Of a stretch of 9,492 nucleotides of DNA, positions 1 to 5,329 are shown piece after piece. Location of the stretch: contig JAEZIJ010000217.1 in assembly GCA_023436715.1 (NCBI GenBank), positions 1 through 9,492 on the forward strand, given 5' to 3'. The position numbers and the translations under genes are program-made. Each line of letters begins with the position of its first letter. The stretch's first letter is position 1. The stretch comes from Acidobacteriota bacterium (GTDB taxonomy: Bacteria > Acidobacteriota > Terriglobia > Bryobacterales > Bryobacteraceae). The notes beneath the pieces are model-generated. The model did no database searches and was not told where the DNA came from. It saw only the letters and a list, made by a program, of their open reading frames with translations.

Positions 1-22
1 GCCCGGCCCGCTCCCGGTTGCG

Positions 23-44
23 CCGAGCGTAGCGGTACGCTCGG
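23..44. repeat. Perfect hairpin, 9-bp arms with 4-nt loop (REP-like)
   Basis: CCGAGCGTA (23-31) and TACGCTCGG (36-44) are exact reverse complements around the loop GCGG. No T-run follows on either strand, so it is a poor intrinsic terminator. A short GC-rich stem with a GNGG-type loop outside genes looks like a REP-type dispersed element. Copy number in the genome would decide this; only one copy is visible here. Confidence 0.5.
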
Positions 45-129
45 ACAGTCCGGCTGAATTAACCACATCCGCAGTTGCTCCACATTCTTGTCGCGCACCC
101 CAGGGCAGCGGCGGCGCAGCGGCAGGATG

Positions 130-135
130 TAAAAT
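130..135 (+). promoter_or_regulatory. Likely -10 box of the tRNA-Leu gene
   Basis: TAAAAT (five of six matches to TATAAT) is preceded by TG and sits in an otherwise GC-rich stretch. Start of transcription would fall near 142, about 13 nt before the mature tRNA 5' end, which is a usual precursor leader. I see no good -35 box at 16-18 bp spacing, so the call rests on the -10 box and position only. Confidence 0.35.
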
Positions 136-154
136 TGGGGAGCATGCCAATCAC

Positions 155-240
155 GCCCGGGTGGCGAAACCGGCAGACGCAAAGGACTTAAAATCCTTTG
201 GGGGGAAACCCCCGTGTGGGTTCAAGTCCCACCCCGGGCA
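155..240 (+). tRNA. tRNA-Leu, anticodon UAA
   Basis: This is a complete 86-nt class II tRNA. The acceptor stem GCCCGGG (155-161) pairs perfectly with CCCGGGC (233-239), with discriminator A at 240, as expected for leucine tRNAs. The anticodon stem 182-186/194-198 encloses a 7-nt loop with anticodon TAA at 189-191, reading UUA and, by wobble, UUG. A long variable arm (GGGGG 201-205 / CCCCC 209-213) marks a Leu/Ser/Tyr class II tRNA. The T arm GTGGG-TTCAAGT-CCCAC lies at 216-232. No 3' CCA is encoded (CTA follows), so CCA must be added by the nucleotidyltransferase. The 3' end lies only 8 nt from the stop codon of the convergent gene at 249. Confidence 0.97.
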
Positions 241-248
241 CTACAACG

Positions 249-917
249 CTATATGCCGCCACTCGACCGGCCGTGAACGAACTTCGAGGTCAATAGGGTC
301 AGTGCGCCGAGGCCCAGGGTTTTCACGACACCAGGATGCTGCGCGTAAAACCGGCTGACCGTATCCACGATGGATGGGTCGTGCCCTTCGGCCTGTGCGG
401 CAAGTTTCTGCACGGATTCGGGCGATACTCTTTCAGCCTGTTCAGGCGTGATCTGCGCCGGCCCGCCGCCGCGCATCATGCCGAGGACCTGAGTGGCCTG
501 AGGCGCAATCGCAAAGAGTGAGTTCAGCAGGCCGGCCTTCTGCTGCCCTGTCGATTCTCCGAAGAGCTGAGAAACCATATGGCTGAACGGCGGAGTCTGG
601 TCGGAGCGGAATGCCGCCGCGAGGCCGTCGGCAAGGCCTTCCGATCCGGCACTGCCCGCCAGGCGGTCGAACTCAGAGTGGACCTCGCCGCTTTGCGGCT
701 GCTCGCCAACACGGATATCGCAGATCAGATCGGAGTAGTTCGGATCGATGCGCTTGATTTCGTCCCAGACCTTGTTCTTGGCCTCCTCGGAAGGCGCCCA
801 GGCGAGAACGTAAAGGATGTCGCCATGTTTCCGCATCTCGCCGATACGAACCTGGAGATGCTCAGCTTCCTGGAACGCGGGCTGATACTTCTGGGAGATT
901 TGCTCCTGAGTGGCCAT
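249..917 (-). CDS. BON-like N-terminal domain protein with a distinct C-terminal domain; paralogue of the upstream Kbp-like gene
   Basis: This 222-aa protein has no signal peptide and is presumably cytoplasmic. Residues about 1-72 are homologous to the N-terminal half of the next gene upstream; both carry EAKNKVWD-x-IK-x-x-DP-x-Y-x-DLICDI (here 45-68). Where the neighbour has a LysM domain, this one has a linker (72-108) and a different C-terminal region (109-214). That region contains QQKAGLLNSL, a Gly-rich turn (150-152), ITPEQAERVSPESVQKLAAQAE (in two parts, 156-177), DPSIVDTVSRFYAQHP (180-195) and a hydrophobic end (199-214). I recall this C-terminal pattern from uncharacterised bacterial proteins but cannot give it a function. 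The start is well supported by an AAGGAG Shine-Dalgarno about 5 nt before ATG. The gap to the upstream gene is 14 nt, so the two are surely cotranscribed. It ends tail-to-tail with the tRNA. The cellular role is unknown; a stress or ion-related role is only guessed from the partner. Confidence 0.85.
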   Translation of the reverse strand: MATQEQISQKYQPAFQEAEHLQVRIGEMRKHGDILYVLAWAPSEEAKNKVWDEIKRIDPNYSDLICDIRVGEQPQSGEVHSEFDRLAGSAGSEGLADGLAAAFRSDQTPPFSHMVSQLFGESTGQQKAGLLNSLFAIAPQATQVLGMMRGGGPAQITPEQAERVSPESVQKLAAQAEGHDPSIVDTVSRFYAQHPGVVKTLGLGALTLLTSKFVHGRSSGGI

Positions 918-1267
918 GAGAACTCCTTTGACTACTCTTCCTCCTTCGGGATGACGAGTTGCTGGCCGGGGCTGATGAGGTTAGGGTCGTCGAGTTGGTC
1001 GCGGTTCGCTTCGAAAATCCGCATGTACTCCCGAGCCGACCCGTAGCATTGTTCGGCGATCTTGGACAGAGTGTCGCCGGGCTGCACGGTGTACGTTTCC
1101 CGCACTTCGGGTGTGGTTTCAGCCTTGGCTTCAGCTTCGGCCGGGGCGGCTGCGCCGGCGCCGGCGGTCATCGTGCGCTCGGCCGAAACGGCGGAAACGG
1201 TGATATCGCAGATCAGGTCGCCGTACGACGGGTCGACCAGCTTGATCTGGTCCCAGACCTTGTTCTT
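714..1267. repeat. Tandem gene duplication segment shared by the two BON-like genes
   Basis: Two identical stretches recur at the same 488-nt offset: 15 nt at 714-728 and 1202-1216, and 18 nt at 762-779 and 1250-1267, with similar sequence between and after them. They encode the DLICDI and KNKVWD parts of the two BON-like domains. The ungapped constant offset and the identity at DNA level indicate a tandem duplication followed by divergence of the C-terminal halves. The span given covers both copies; the repeat units are about 714-800 and 1202-1288. Confidence 0.75.
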
Positions 1268-1408
1268 TGCCTCGTCCGATGGCGCCTCGCCGCGTATGAA
1301 TAGCTTGTCGCCTTCCATGTTCACGTTTTGAAGCCGGACCTGCTGCTGCTCGATCTCGCGGAGTACAGATCCGTATTTGCCTTTCAGTTCGTCGAAACGT
1401 TCGGCCAT
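932..1408 (-). CDS. BON-LysM protein, Kbp/YgaU-like
   Basis: This 158-aa protein has an N-terminal BON-like domain (about 1-72), an Ala/Glu-rich linker (73-103) and a C-terminal LysM domain (about 104-155). The LysM domain shows YTVQPGDTLSKIAEQCYGS and IFEANRDQLDDPNLISPGQQLVIP. Domain order, length and the LysM sequence resemble E. coli Kbp (YgaU, 149 aa), a cytoplasmic potassium-binding BON-LysM protein. There is no signal peptide here either, which argues for a cytoplasmic role rather than peptidoglycan binding. The N-terminal half differs from E. coli Kbp and is instead shared with the downstream neighbour. The start is supported by GGAGG about 10 nt before ATG. It is the first gene of a two-gene operon, 14 nt from the next. 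Family is fairly sure; potassium binding is an inference from the family. Confidence 0.88.
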   Translation of the reverse strand: MAERFDELKGKYGSVLREIEQQQVRLQNVNMEGDKLFIRGEAPSDEAKNKVWDQIKLVDPSYGDLICDITVSAVSAERTMTAGAGAAAPAEAEAKAETTPEVRETYTVQPGDTLSKIAEQCYGSAREYMRIFEANRDQLDDPNLISPGQQLVIPKEEE

Positions 1409-1570
1409 AAAAAGACAACCTCCACCCTCATCTATGCATTTGCCGTGCCGATCGGATGAGGAGTCGACGATAAGGCCGCCGGCTGAACGCGCCAGGACAG
1501 GGCAAGACGGAAAGAGCGAATTTCCTACACGCGGCGTGCGAAGTTGATGAACAATATTCGCGTTTGAAGG

Positions 1571-2746
1571 CTAGCGGGACTTCAGGAACAACACGAATCG
1601 CTCCATTGCCGGTTCGAGGACTTCGCGCTCGGCCGCGTAGCAGATCCTCACCGAGCCTTCGCCGCCTTCTCCGAACGCCACTCCGGGCGCCAGCCCCACG
1701 TGCGTTTCCTCGAGCAGCCGGCGGCAGAACTCGAAGGAATCCGTTATTCCTTCGATGCGCGGGAAGAGATAGAAAGCGCCCTCCGGTTCGGGGATGGTGA
1801 GGCCGGGGACTTTTCGGAGCATCGCGAGACAGAAATCGCGATTCTCCTTGAGGCGGGCAAGCATCTTCTTCAGTTCGATCTCGCCCCAGACGAGCGCGGT
1901 CTCTCCGGCGCGCTGTGCGAAGCTCGGCGCGTGGGAGATGATGAACTCGTTCAGTTGCGTGGCCTTCCGCGCCAGGTCGCGGCGCGCCACCAGCCACCCC
2001 AGCCGCCAACCCGTCATGCAGAACGTCTTCGAAAAGGACTGGCAGACGATCACGGCGTCCTCGCGCGTCACCTTGCGGAGGATCGACGGGACGGGCGTGC
2101 CGAGCGCCGCGGTCCGGTAATACAGCCGGTCGTAGACCTCATCGGCGAGGAGCCAGATGCCGCGCCGGCGCGCGAATTCGAGAAGTCCGTCCTGCTCCCG
2201 ATCCGTGGCGACCCAGCCCAGCGGGTTCGATGGCGAAGTGTAGATGAGCAGGCGCGTCCGCGGCGTCACCGCGCGTTCCAGTGCGTCGAAATCGATGCCG
2301 TACCGCCCGCCGGAGAGCGGGTGGGGGATCTCGCGTACACAGCCGTTCGCCATCGTGACGTTCGCGCTGCCGTTCGGCCAGGCCGGCGTGAGCACGATGG
2401 CCTCATCGCCCGGATCGATCACGCACCGGATCGCGACATTCAACGCCTGCACGCCGGAGGCGGTCACCACGATTTCGCTCGCCGGGTCAAGCTCGCAGCC
2501 GTGCAGCCGCTGGTAGTATTCGGCCAGTCCGCGGCGCAACGAGGGCAATCCCGCGTTCTCGGTGTAGAACGTGAACCCGTCGGCCATAGCCTTCTGGGCG
2601 GCCCGGCGGATGTACTCGGGAGTGGGCAGGCTCGATTCGCCGAAGTAGAGCTTCAGGACCCCGTCCATGGACATGGCGATCTCCGCCAGTTCGCGGATCC
2701 GTGAGTGCTGCACTTGCTCGGCCGATGAAGCAATCGTGGCAGGCAT
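1571..2746 (-). CDS. PLP-dependent class I/II aminotransferase (aspartate aminotransferase-like)
   Basis: This 391-aa protein is the usual length for fold-type I aminotransferases. Landmarks: YTENAGLPSLRRGLAEYY (61-78, the substrate-side glycine turn), PGDEAIVLTPAWPN (112-125), SPSNP with the conserved Asn174, ADEVYD with Asp202 (pairs with the pyridine nitrogen) and Tyr205, and SFSKTF with the Schiff-base Lys240. These are followed by TGWRLG (Arg248, phosphate) and RICYA with Arg367, the expected carboxylate-binding arginine. It would transfer an amino group from an amino acid to a 2-oxo acid in the cytoplasm. The exact substrate (aspartate, alanine, aromatic or other) cannot be read from this. 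No Shine-Dalgarno precedes the ATG; a TATAAT box lies 14 nt upstream, so the mRNA may be nearly leaderless. It is divergent from the DUF2103-like gene and shares a 57-bp control region with it. Confidence 0.93.
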   Translation of the reverse strand: MPATIASSAEQVQHSRIRELAEIAMSMDGVLKLYFGESSLPTPEYIRRAAQKAMADGFTFYTENAGLPSLRRGLAEYYQRLHGCELDPASEIVVTASGVQALNVAIRCVIDPGDEAIVLTPAWPNGSANVTMANGCVREIPHPLSGGRYGIDFDALERAVTPRTRLLIYTSPSNPLGWVATDREQDGLLEFARRRGIWLLADEVYDRLYYRTAALGTPVPSILRKVTREDAVIVCQSFSKTFCMTGWRLGWLVARRDLARKATQLNEFIISHAPSFAQRAGETALVWGEIELKKMLARLKENRDFCLAMLRKVPGLTIPEPEGAFYLFPRIEGITDSFEFCRRLLEETHVGLAPGVAFGEGGEGSVRICYAAEREVLEPAMERFVLFLKSR

Positions 2747-2760
2747 ACAGTTTACCGAGC

Positions 2761-2766
2761 ATTATA
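2761..2766 (-). promoter_or_regulatory. -10 box of the aminotransferase gene
   Basis: On the minus strand this reads TATAAT, a perfect match, inside CACGCTATAATG. The predicted transcript start (about 2754) lies about 8 nt before the ATG at 2746, leaving no room for a normal ribosome-binding site. No consensus -35 is seen at 17 bp; the inverted repeat 2765-2793 occupies that place instead. Confidence 0.55.
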
Positions 2767-2793
2767 GCGTGGGGATCATGGCGCCCCACGCTA
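2765..2793. promoter_or_regulatory. 10-bp inverted repeat between divergent promoters (candidate operator)
   Basis: TAGCGTGGGG (2765-2774) and CCCCACGCTA (2784-2793) are exact reverse complements with a 9-nt spacer. The ends of the arms overlap the -10 boxes of the two divergent genes, so the dyad covers the spacer region of both promoters. It may be an operator that controls both genes together. Alternatively it may simply be two similar extended promoter elements (CCCCACGCTAWAMTG) placed back to back. Confidence 0.5.
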
Positions 2794-2797
2794 AACT
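2792..2797 (+). promoter_or_regulatory. Likely -10 box of the DUF2103-like gene
   Basis: TAAACT matches TATAAT at four of six positions and sits in the same CACGCTA context as the opposite promoter. Predicted transcript start is at or next to the ATG at 2804, which would make the mRNA leaderless. No Shine-Dalgarno is present. Confidence 0.4.
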
Positions 2798-2803
2798 GAA
2801 ATC

Positions 2804-3109
2804 ATGGGCATGCGTCTACGGGCGGCTCAGGGCAAGCTGAAGATCGAGCACAGCATTATCGACGGCGTTCGTGAGTTGCTGGAGCGGCTGCTGGCGCAGA
2901 ACCCGGAAGTTCGCGCGGTGATCCCGGGCGTGATCCGGCGGGTGCGCGATGCCCGCGGCAAGATTCGCGTGCATGTCACCGTGCCCACGGCGAACGGCTG
3001 GAAGGCCATCGCGCTGAGCGCCGGTGCGCGCCAGGAGTTGTTCATCAGTACCTCGCTGGACAAAACGCAACTCGAACGTGCGATCGAGCGCGCCATCGAA
3101 GAAGGCTGA
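2804..3109 (+). CDS. Small DUF2103-like protein
   Basis: This basic 101-aa cytoplasmic protein has no signal peptide and no membrane segment. The pattern HSIIDGVRELLERLL (16-30), VIPGVIRRVRD (39-49), IRVHVTVPTANGWKAIA (54-70), QELFISTSLDKTQLERAIE (77-95) fits my memory of the DUF2103 family. That family is annotated as predicted metal-binding proteins of unknown function, in cyanobacteria and archaea among others. Only one His in the first motif and one in the strand are obvious ligands here, so metal binding is not shown. The start is ATG at 2804 with a second in-frame ATG at 2810; neither has a Shine-Dalgarno. It diverges from the aminotransferase and converges on menG with a 7-nt gap. The coding call is firm, the family call moderate, and the function unknown. 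Confidence 0.8.
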   Translation: MGMRLRAAQGKLKIEHSIIDGVRELLERLLAQNPEVRAVIPGVIRRVRDARGKIRVHVTVPTANGWKAIALSAGARQELFISTSLDKTQLERAIERAIEEG

Positions 3110-3116
3110 TTTCCCG

Positions 3117-3866
3117 TCATTGCGCGCGGCCGATGTGCAGCGCGACTATCCCGCCGGTCATCAGTTCGTACTCGACGTGCCCGAACCCTGCCGCGCGCAT
3201 CGATTCCGCGAGTTGCTCCGGCGCCGGAAACCGGCGAACCGATTCCGGCAAGTACCGGTAGGCATTCCGGTCTCCGGAGACTACTCCTCCTATCGCCGGC
3301 AATGCCGTTGAGGAGTAAAAGTCGTACAGCGCGGCGAATAGCCGATTTCCCGGCCGGGAAAACTCCAGAATCGCAGCCGCGCCCGCCGGCTTGAGCACGC
3401 GCCGGATCTCGACCAGGCCCTTCTCATAGTTCGCCAGGTTGCGGAAGCCGAAAGCGGCCGTGACCAGGTCGAGAGAGCCGTCGGAAAACGGCAGCGCGAG
3501 CGCGTCCGCTTCGACCAGCACCGAGCGCGATTGCCGCCGCGCCATCTTGCGTTGCGCGGCCACCAGCATCGGATGACAGAAATCGCTGCCGATTACGGCG
3601 CCGCCGCGTTCGGATTCGAGCGCAAGCAGCAGGTCGCCCGTTCCGCAGCAGATGTCCAGCACGCGAGCTTCGGGCCGGTGCAGAACCGGACGGAGGCGGC
3701 GAACGGTCCGCGCGCGCCAATACCGGTCAATGTTGAGGGACAGCAGGTGGTTGAGGGTGTCGTAACGGCCTGCCACGCGGGAAAACATGCCTCGAACCCA
3801 GCGCGACGCCTCCTGTTCGCCCTGAGCGCCCGGAGGCGTCGTGCCCCGCGCAGGCGGCCGGCTCAT
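3117..3866 (-). CDS. menG: Demethylmenaquinone methyltransferase (UbiE/MenG family)
   Basis: This 249-aa class I SAM-dependent methyltransferase is of the usual UbiE/MenG length. It carries the family landmarks RVAGRYDTLNHLLSLNIDRYWR (30-51, given here as the start-domain motif), SAM motif I VLDICCGTGDL (69-79), the acidic SD at 94-95, AFGFRNL (138-144) and YRYLPESVRRFP (203-214). It methylates the quinone ring in the last step of menaquinone synthesis at the inner membrane face; ubiquinone use is possible for the family but unlikely in this type of organism. Its ATG overlaps the aroB stop by 4 bp (ATGA, 3863-3866), with AGGAAG about 7 nt before the start inside aroB, so translation is likely coupled. 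The 3' end is 7 nt from the convergent gene's stop, with no terminator between. Confidence 0.93.
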   Translation of the reverse strand: MSRPPARGTTPPGAQGEQEASRWVRGMFSRVAGRYDTLNHLLSLNIDRYWRARTVRRLRPVLHRPEARVLDICCGTGDLLLALESERGGAVIGSDFCHPMLVAAQRKMARRQSRSVLVEADALALPFSDGSLDLVTAAFGFRNLANYEKGLVEIRRVLKPAGAAAILEFSRPGNRLFAALYDFYSSTALPAIGGVVSGDRNAYRYLPESVRRFPAPEQLAESMRAAGFGHVEYELMTGGIVALHIGRAQ

Positions 3867-4936
3867 CCGATAGCTTCCTGAATGGCGGAGCGGACCACCT
3901 CGTCATCAATGCCGGGAACCACCTTCACTTCGCCGATTCTCTCGGGCAGCACCCATCGCACCTTGCCTTTGAGAGTCTTCTTGTCCATCAGGGCGCGGGC
4001 GACGAGGGACTCGGGCGTTACGCCGTCGAGCGGCGGTATGGGGCCGTACAGGTCGAGCAGGTTCAGGATCTGGGCGGCATCGGCGGCGGACAGGTGGCCC
4101 GTACGCCTGGCGAGGCAAGTCACCGCACGCATGCCGAAAGAGACCGCCTCGCCATGCAGGAAGCGCGAGTATCCGGTCTCGGCCTCGAGCGCGTGGCCGA
4201 TTGTGTGGCCCAGGTTGAGGATGATGCGAATGCCGCTCTCACGGTCGTCCTCGGAGACGACCTCGGCCTTGATCCGCACGCACTCGGAAATGATTTCTTC
4301 GACGACGTCCGGCTCGCGGGCGAGCACGCCGGCACTGCGCTGGGCCAGCAGGGCGAACAGCGACGGGCTGCGGATGATGCCGCACTTGATGACTTCGAAC
4401 AGGCCGGCGCGGTACTCGCGCTCGGGCAGGGTGCGAAGCACTTCGGGATCGATGAGGACCGCCACCGGCTGATGGAACGCTCCCACGAGGTTCTTGCCGC
4501 AGGCCAGATCGACGCCCGTCTTGCCTCCGATGCCGGCATCCACTTGCGCGAGGAGTGTGGTCGGGATCTGGAGTACCGGGACTCCGCGCATAAAGACGGC
4601 CGCAAGGAATCCCGCGAGATCGTTTACCACGCCTCCGCCGAAGGCGATCACAAGGCTCGAGCGGTCGCCGCCCCTTTGCACCATCTCCTCTGCCAGGGTC
4701 TCGACGGAAGACAGCCGCTTACGTTCCTCGCCGCCCGGGAACATGAGGATTTCGTGCGAGCGTCCGGCGAGGCCTTCCGCAAGCAGCGAGCAGTGGAACT
4801 GCCAGACGTCGCGAGTAGTCACGATGAAGACCTTGCCGGCGCCTGTAGGAATGTACTCGCCGATGTGCTTCAGCACGCCGCGCTCTACTATAGCGGGGTA
4901 CTTGCGCTGCGGCGTGTTTACAACGAACGAAGGCAT
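3863..4936 (-). CDS. aroB: 3-dehydroquinate synthase
   Basis: This 357-aa enzyme is the typical length for AroB. It converts DAHP to 3-dehydroquinate, the second step of the shikimate pathway, using NAD and a divalent metal. Visible features: the NAD-binding GGGVVNDLAGF (100-110), the signature QVDAGIGGKTGVD (131-143) with KNLVGAFHQP (148-157), FEVIK with Glu181 and Lys184, NLGHTIGHALE with His244 and His248, and FLHGEAVSFG with His261. By analogy with E. coli AroB, Glu181, His244 and His261 are the zinc ligands. All key residues are present, so the enzyme should be active. It is the first gene of an operon with menG (4-bp overlap). No Shine-Dalgarno precedes the ATG; a CATAAT box lies 9 nt upstream, so the mRNA may be leaderless. 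Confidence 0.96.
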   Translation of the reverse strand: MPSFVVNTPQRKYPAIVERGVLKHIGEYIPTGAGKVFIVTTRDVWQFHCSLLAEGLAGRSHEILMFPGGEERKRLSSVETLAEEMVQRGGDRSSLVIAFGGGVVNDLAGFLAAVFMRGVPVLQIPTTLLAQVDAGIGGKTGVDLACGKNLVGAFHQPVAVLIDPEVLRTLPEREYRAGLFEVIKCGIIRSPSLFALLAQRSAGVLAREPDVVEEIISECVRIKAEVVSEDDRESGIRIILNLGHTIGHALEAETGYSRFLHGEAVSFGMRAVTCLARRTGHLSAADAAQILNLLDLYGPIPPLDGVTPESLVARALMDKKTLKGKVRWVLPERIGEVKVVPGIDDEVVRSAIQEAIG

Positions 4937-4945
4937 ACTGACATT

Positions 4946-4951
4946 ATTATG
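4946..4951 (-). promoter_or_regulatory. Likely -10 box of aroB-menG
   Basis: The minus strand reads CATAAT (five of six) in CCGCATAATAATG, an AT-rich island in GC-rich DNA. It ends 9 nt before the aroB ATG. Transcription would start about 3 nt before the start codon. A shifted register (TAATAA) is also possible. No clear -35 box. Confidence 0.4.
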
Positions 4952-5004
4952 CGGTTTGGCTGTTCGCGGGGGAGCAACGGCGGATGTTGATTCCGCCGGA
5001 CTGC

Positions 5005-5024
5005 GGGCCGGGCATGCCCGGCCC
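5005..5024. repeat. 20-bp perfect palindrome, REP-like copy 1
   Basis: GGGCCGGGCATGCCCGGCCC is its own reverse complement, centred on GCATGC, and is followed by CCTACAG. Same design as the palindrome at 5084-5103 but in the opposite orientation, judged by the flanking CCTACA/TGTAGG. Confidence 0.8.
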
Positions 5025-5083
5025 CTACAGGAGGCATCGTTTTAGGCGCAGCATTTCGCCACTGGACTTGCCGCGCCATGTAG

Positions 5084-5103
5084 GGGCCACGCATGCGTGG
5101 CCC
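5084..5103. repeat. 20-bp perfect palindrome, REP-like copy 2
   Basis: GGGCCACGCATGCGTGGCCC is its own reverse complement, again centred on GCATGC with GGGCC/GGCCC ends, and is preceded by ATGTAGG. Two positions in each arm differ from copy 1 in a compensated way, so the palindrome is kept while the sequence changes. Confidence 0.8.
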
Positions 5104-5163
5104 GTGGCCTGTGCCTCATGGGCCTGCGGCCCACCAAAGGTGATGAAAACTGTACCGGGCAGG

Positions 5164-5228
5164 ACCGCTCCCTTACGGTCGCGGCTCGGTTTCGTGCCGT
5201 TTCAGAGCCGCGATCGCAAGGGAGCGGT
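5164..5228. repeat. Long-arm inverted repeat, 24-nt arms with 17-nt loop
   Basis: The arm at 5164-5187 (starting ACCGCTCCCTT, ending TCGCGGCTC) pairs with 5205-5228 (starting GAGCCGCGA, ending AAGGGAGCGGT) at 22 of 24 positions; one of the two mismatches can form a G-U pair in one transcript. It has no T-run, so it is not a classical terminator. It resembles dispersed intergenic inverted repeats that I recall from Solibacter-type genomes. Confidence 0.75.
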
Positions 5229-5257
5229 TTGGCGGATTCGCGGGGTTTGTCCCAAAG

Positions 5258-5297
5258 AAAAAAGCCTGCCCGGAAGCCTTTTCGCCTCCGGGCAGGC
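5258..5297 (-). terminator. Rho-independent terminator of the receptor gene
   Basis: Read on the minus strand, GCCTGCCCGGA (5297-5287) and TCCGGGCAGGC (5274-5264) form a perfect 11-bp GC-rich stem around a 12-nt loop. The stem is followed at once by TTTTTT (5263-5258). It begins about 33 nt after the receptor stop codon. Stem, loop and U-tract are all as expected. Confidence 0.92.
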
Positions 5298-5329
5298 CCT
5301 GTTCAGACCTTAACCTGCAACTCCCCGGG

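Larger units (their letters stand above)
1..154. other. Non-coding leader region upstream of tRNA-Leu
   Basis: I see no convincing protein-coding gene here. The stretch contains a perfect short inverted repeat (23-44) and an AT-rich -10-like box (130-135) in front of the tRNA, both listed separately. It may include the end of whatever lies left of the window, but nothing in the first bases is recognisable as a gene tail. Confidence 0.5.
4937..5329. other. Non-coding intergenic region rich in palindromes
   Basis: These 393 nt lie between two minus-strand genes, aroB and the receptor. I see no believable gene. From left to right it holds the aroB promoter, a small stem CGGCGGA/TCCGCCG (4978-4984/4992-4998), two 20-bp perfect palindromes (5005-5024, 5084-5103), a long-arm inverted repeat (5164-5228) and the receptor gene's terminator (5258-5297). 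Confidence 0.75.

Noticed and set aside
155..240. Integration site of a mobile island at the tRNA
   Set aside because: No integrase gene, and no repeated copy of the tRNA 3' end was noticed in the window.
161..358. 65-codon plus-strand frame over the tRNA
   Set aside because: It runs through the tRNA and then the antisense of the BON gene; no homology and no ribosome site.
1700..2704. 334-codon open frame on the plus strand opposite the aminotransferase
   Set aside because: The minus strand encodes a complete aminotransferase with all catalytic residues; this frame has low-complexity Arg/Ala/Asp content.
4094..4990. 298-codon open frame opposite aroB
   Set aside because: aroB is intact and unmistakable on the other strand; the shadow has no domain.
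5005..5228. CRISPR array
   Set aside because: The repeats are palindromes of two different types, with no regular repeat-spacer pattern and no cas gene nearby.
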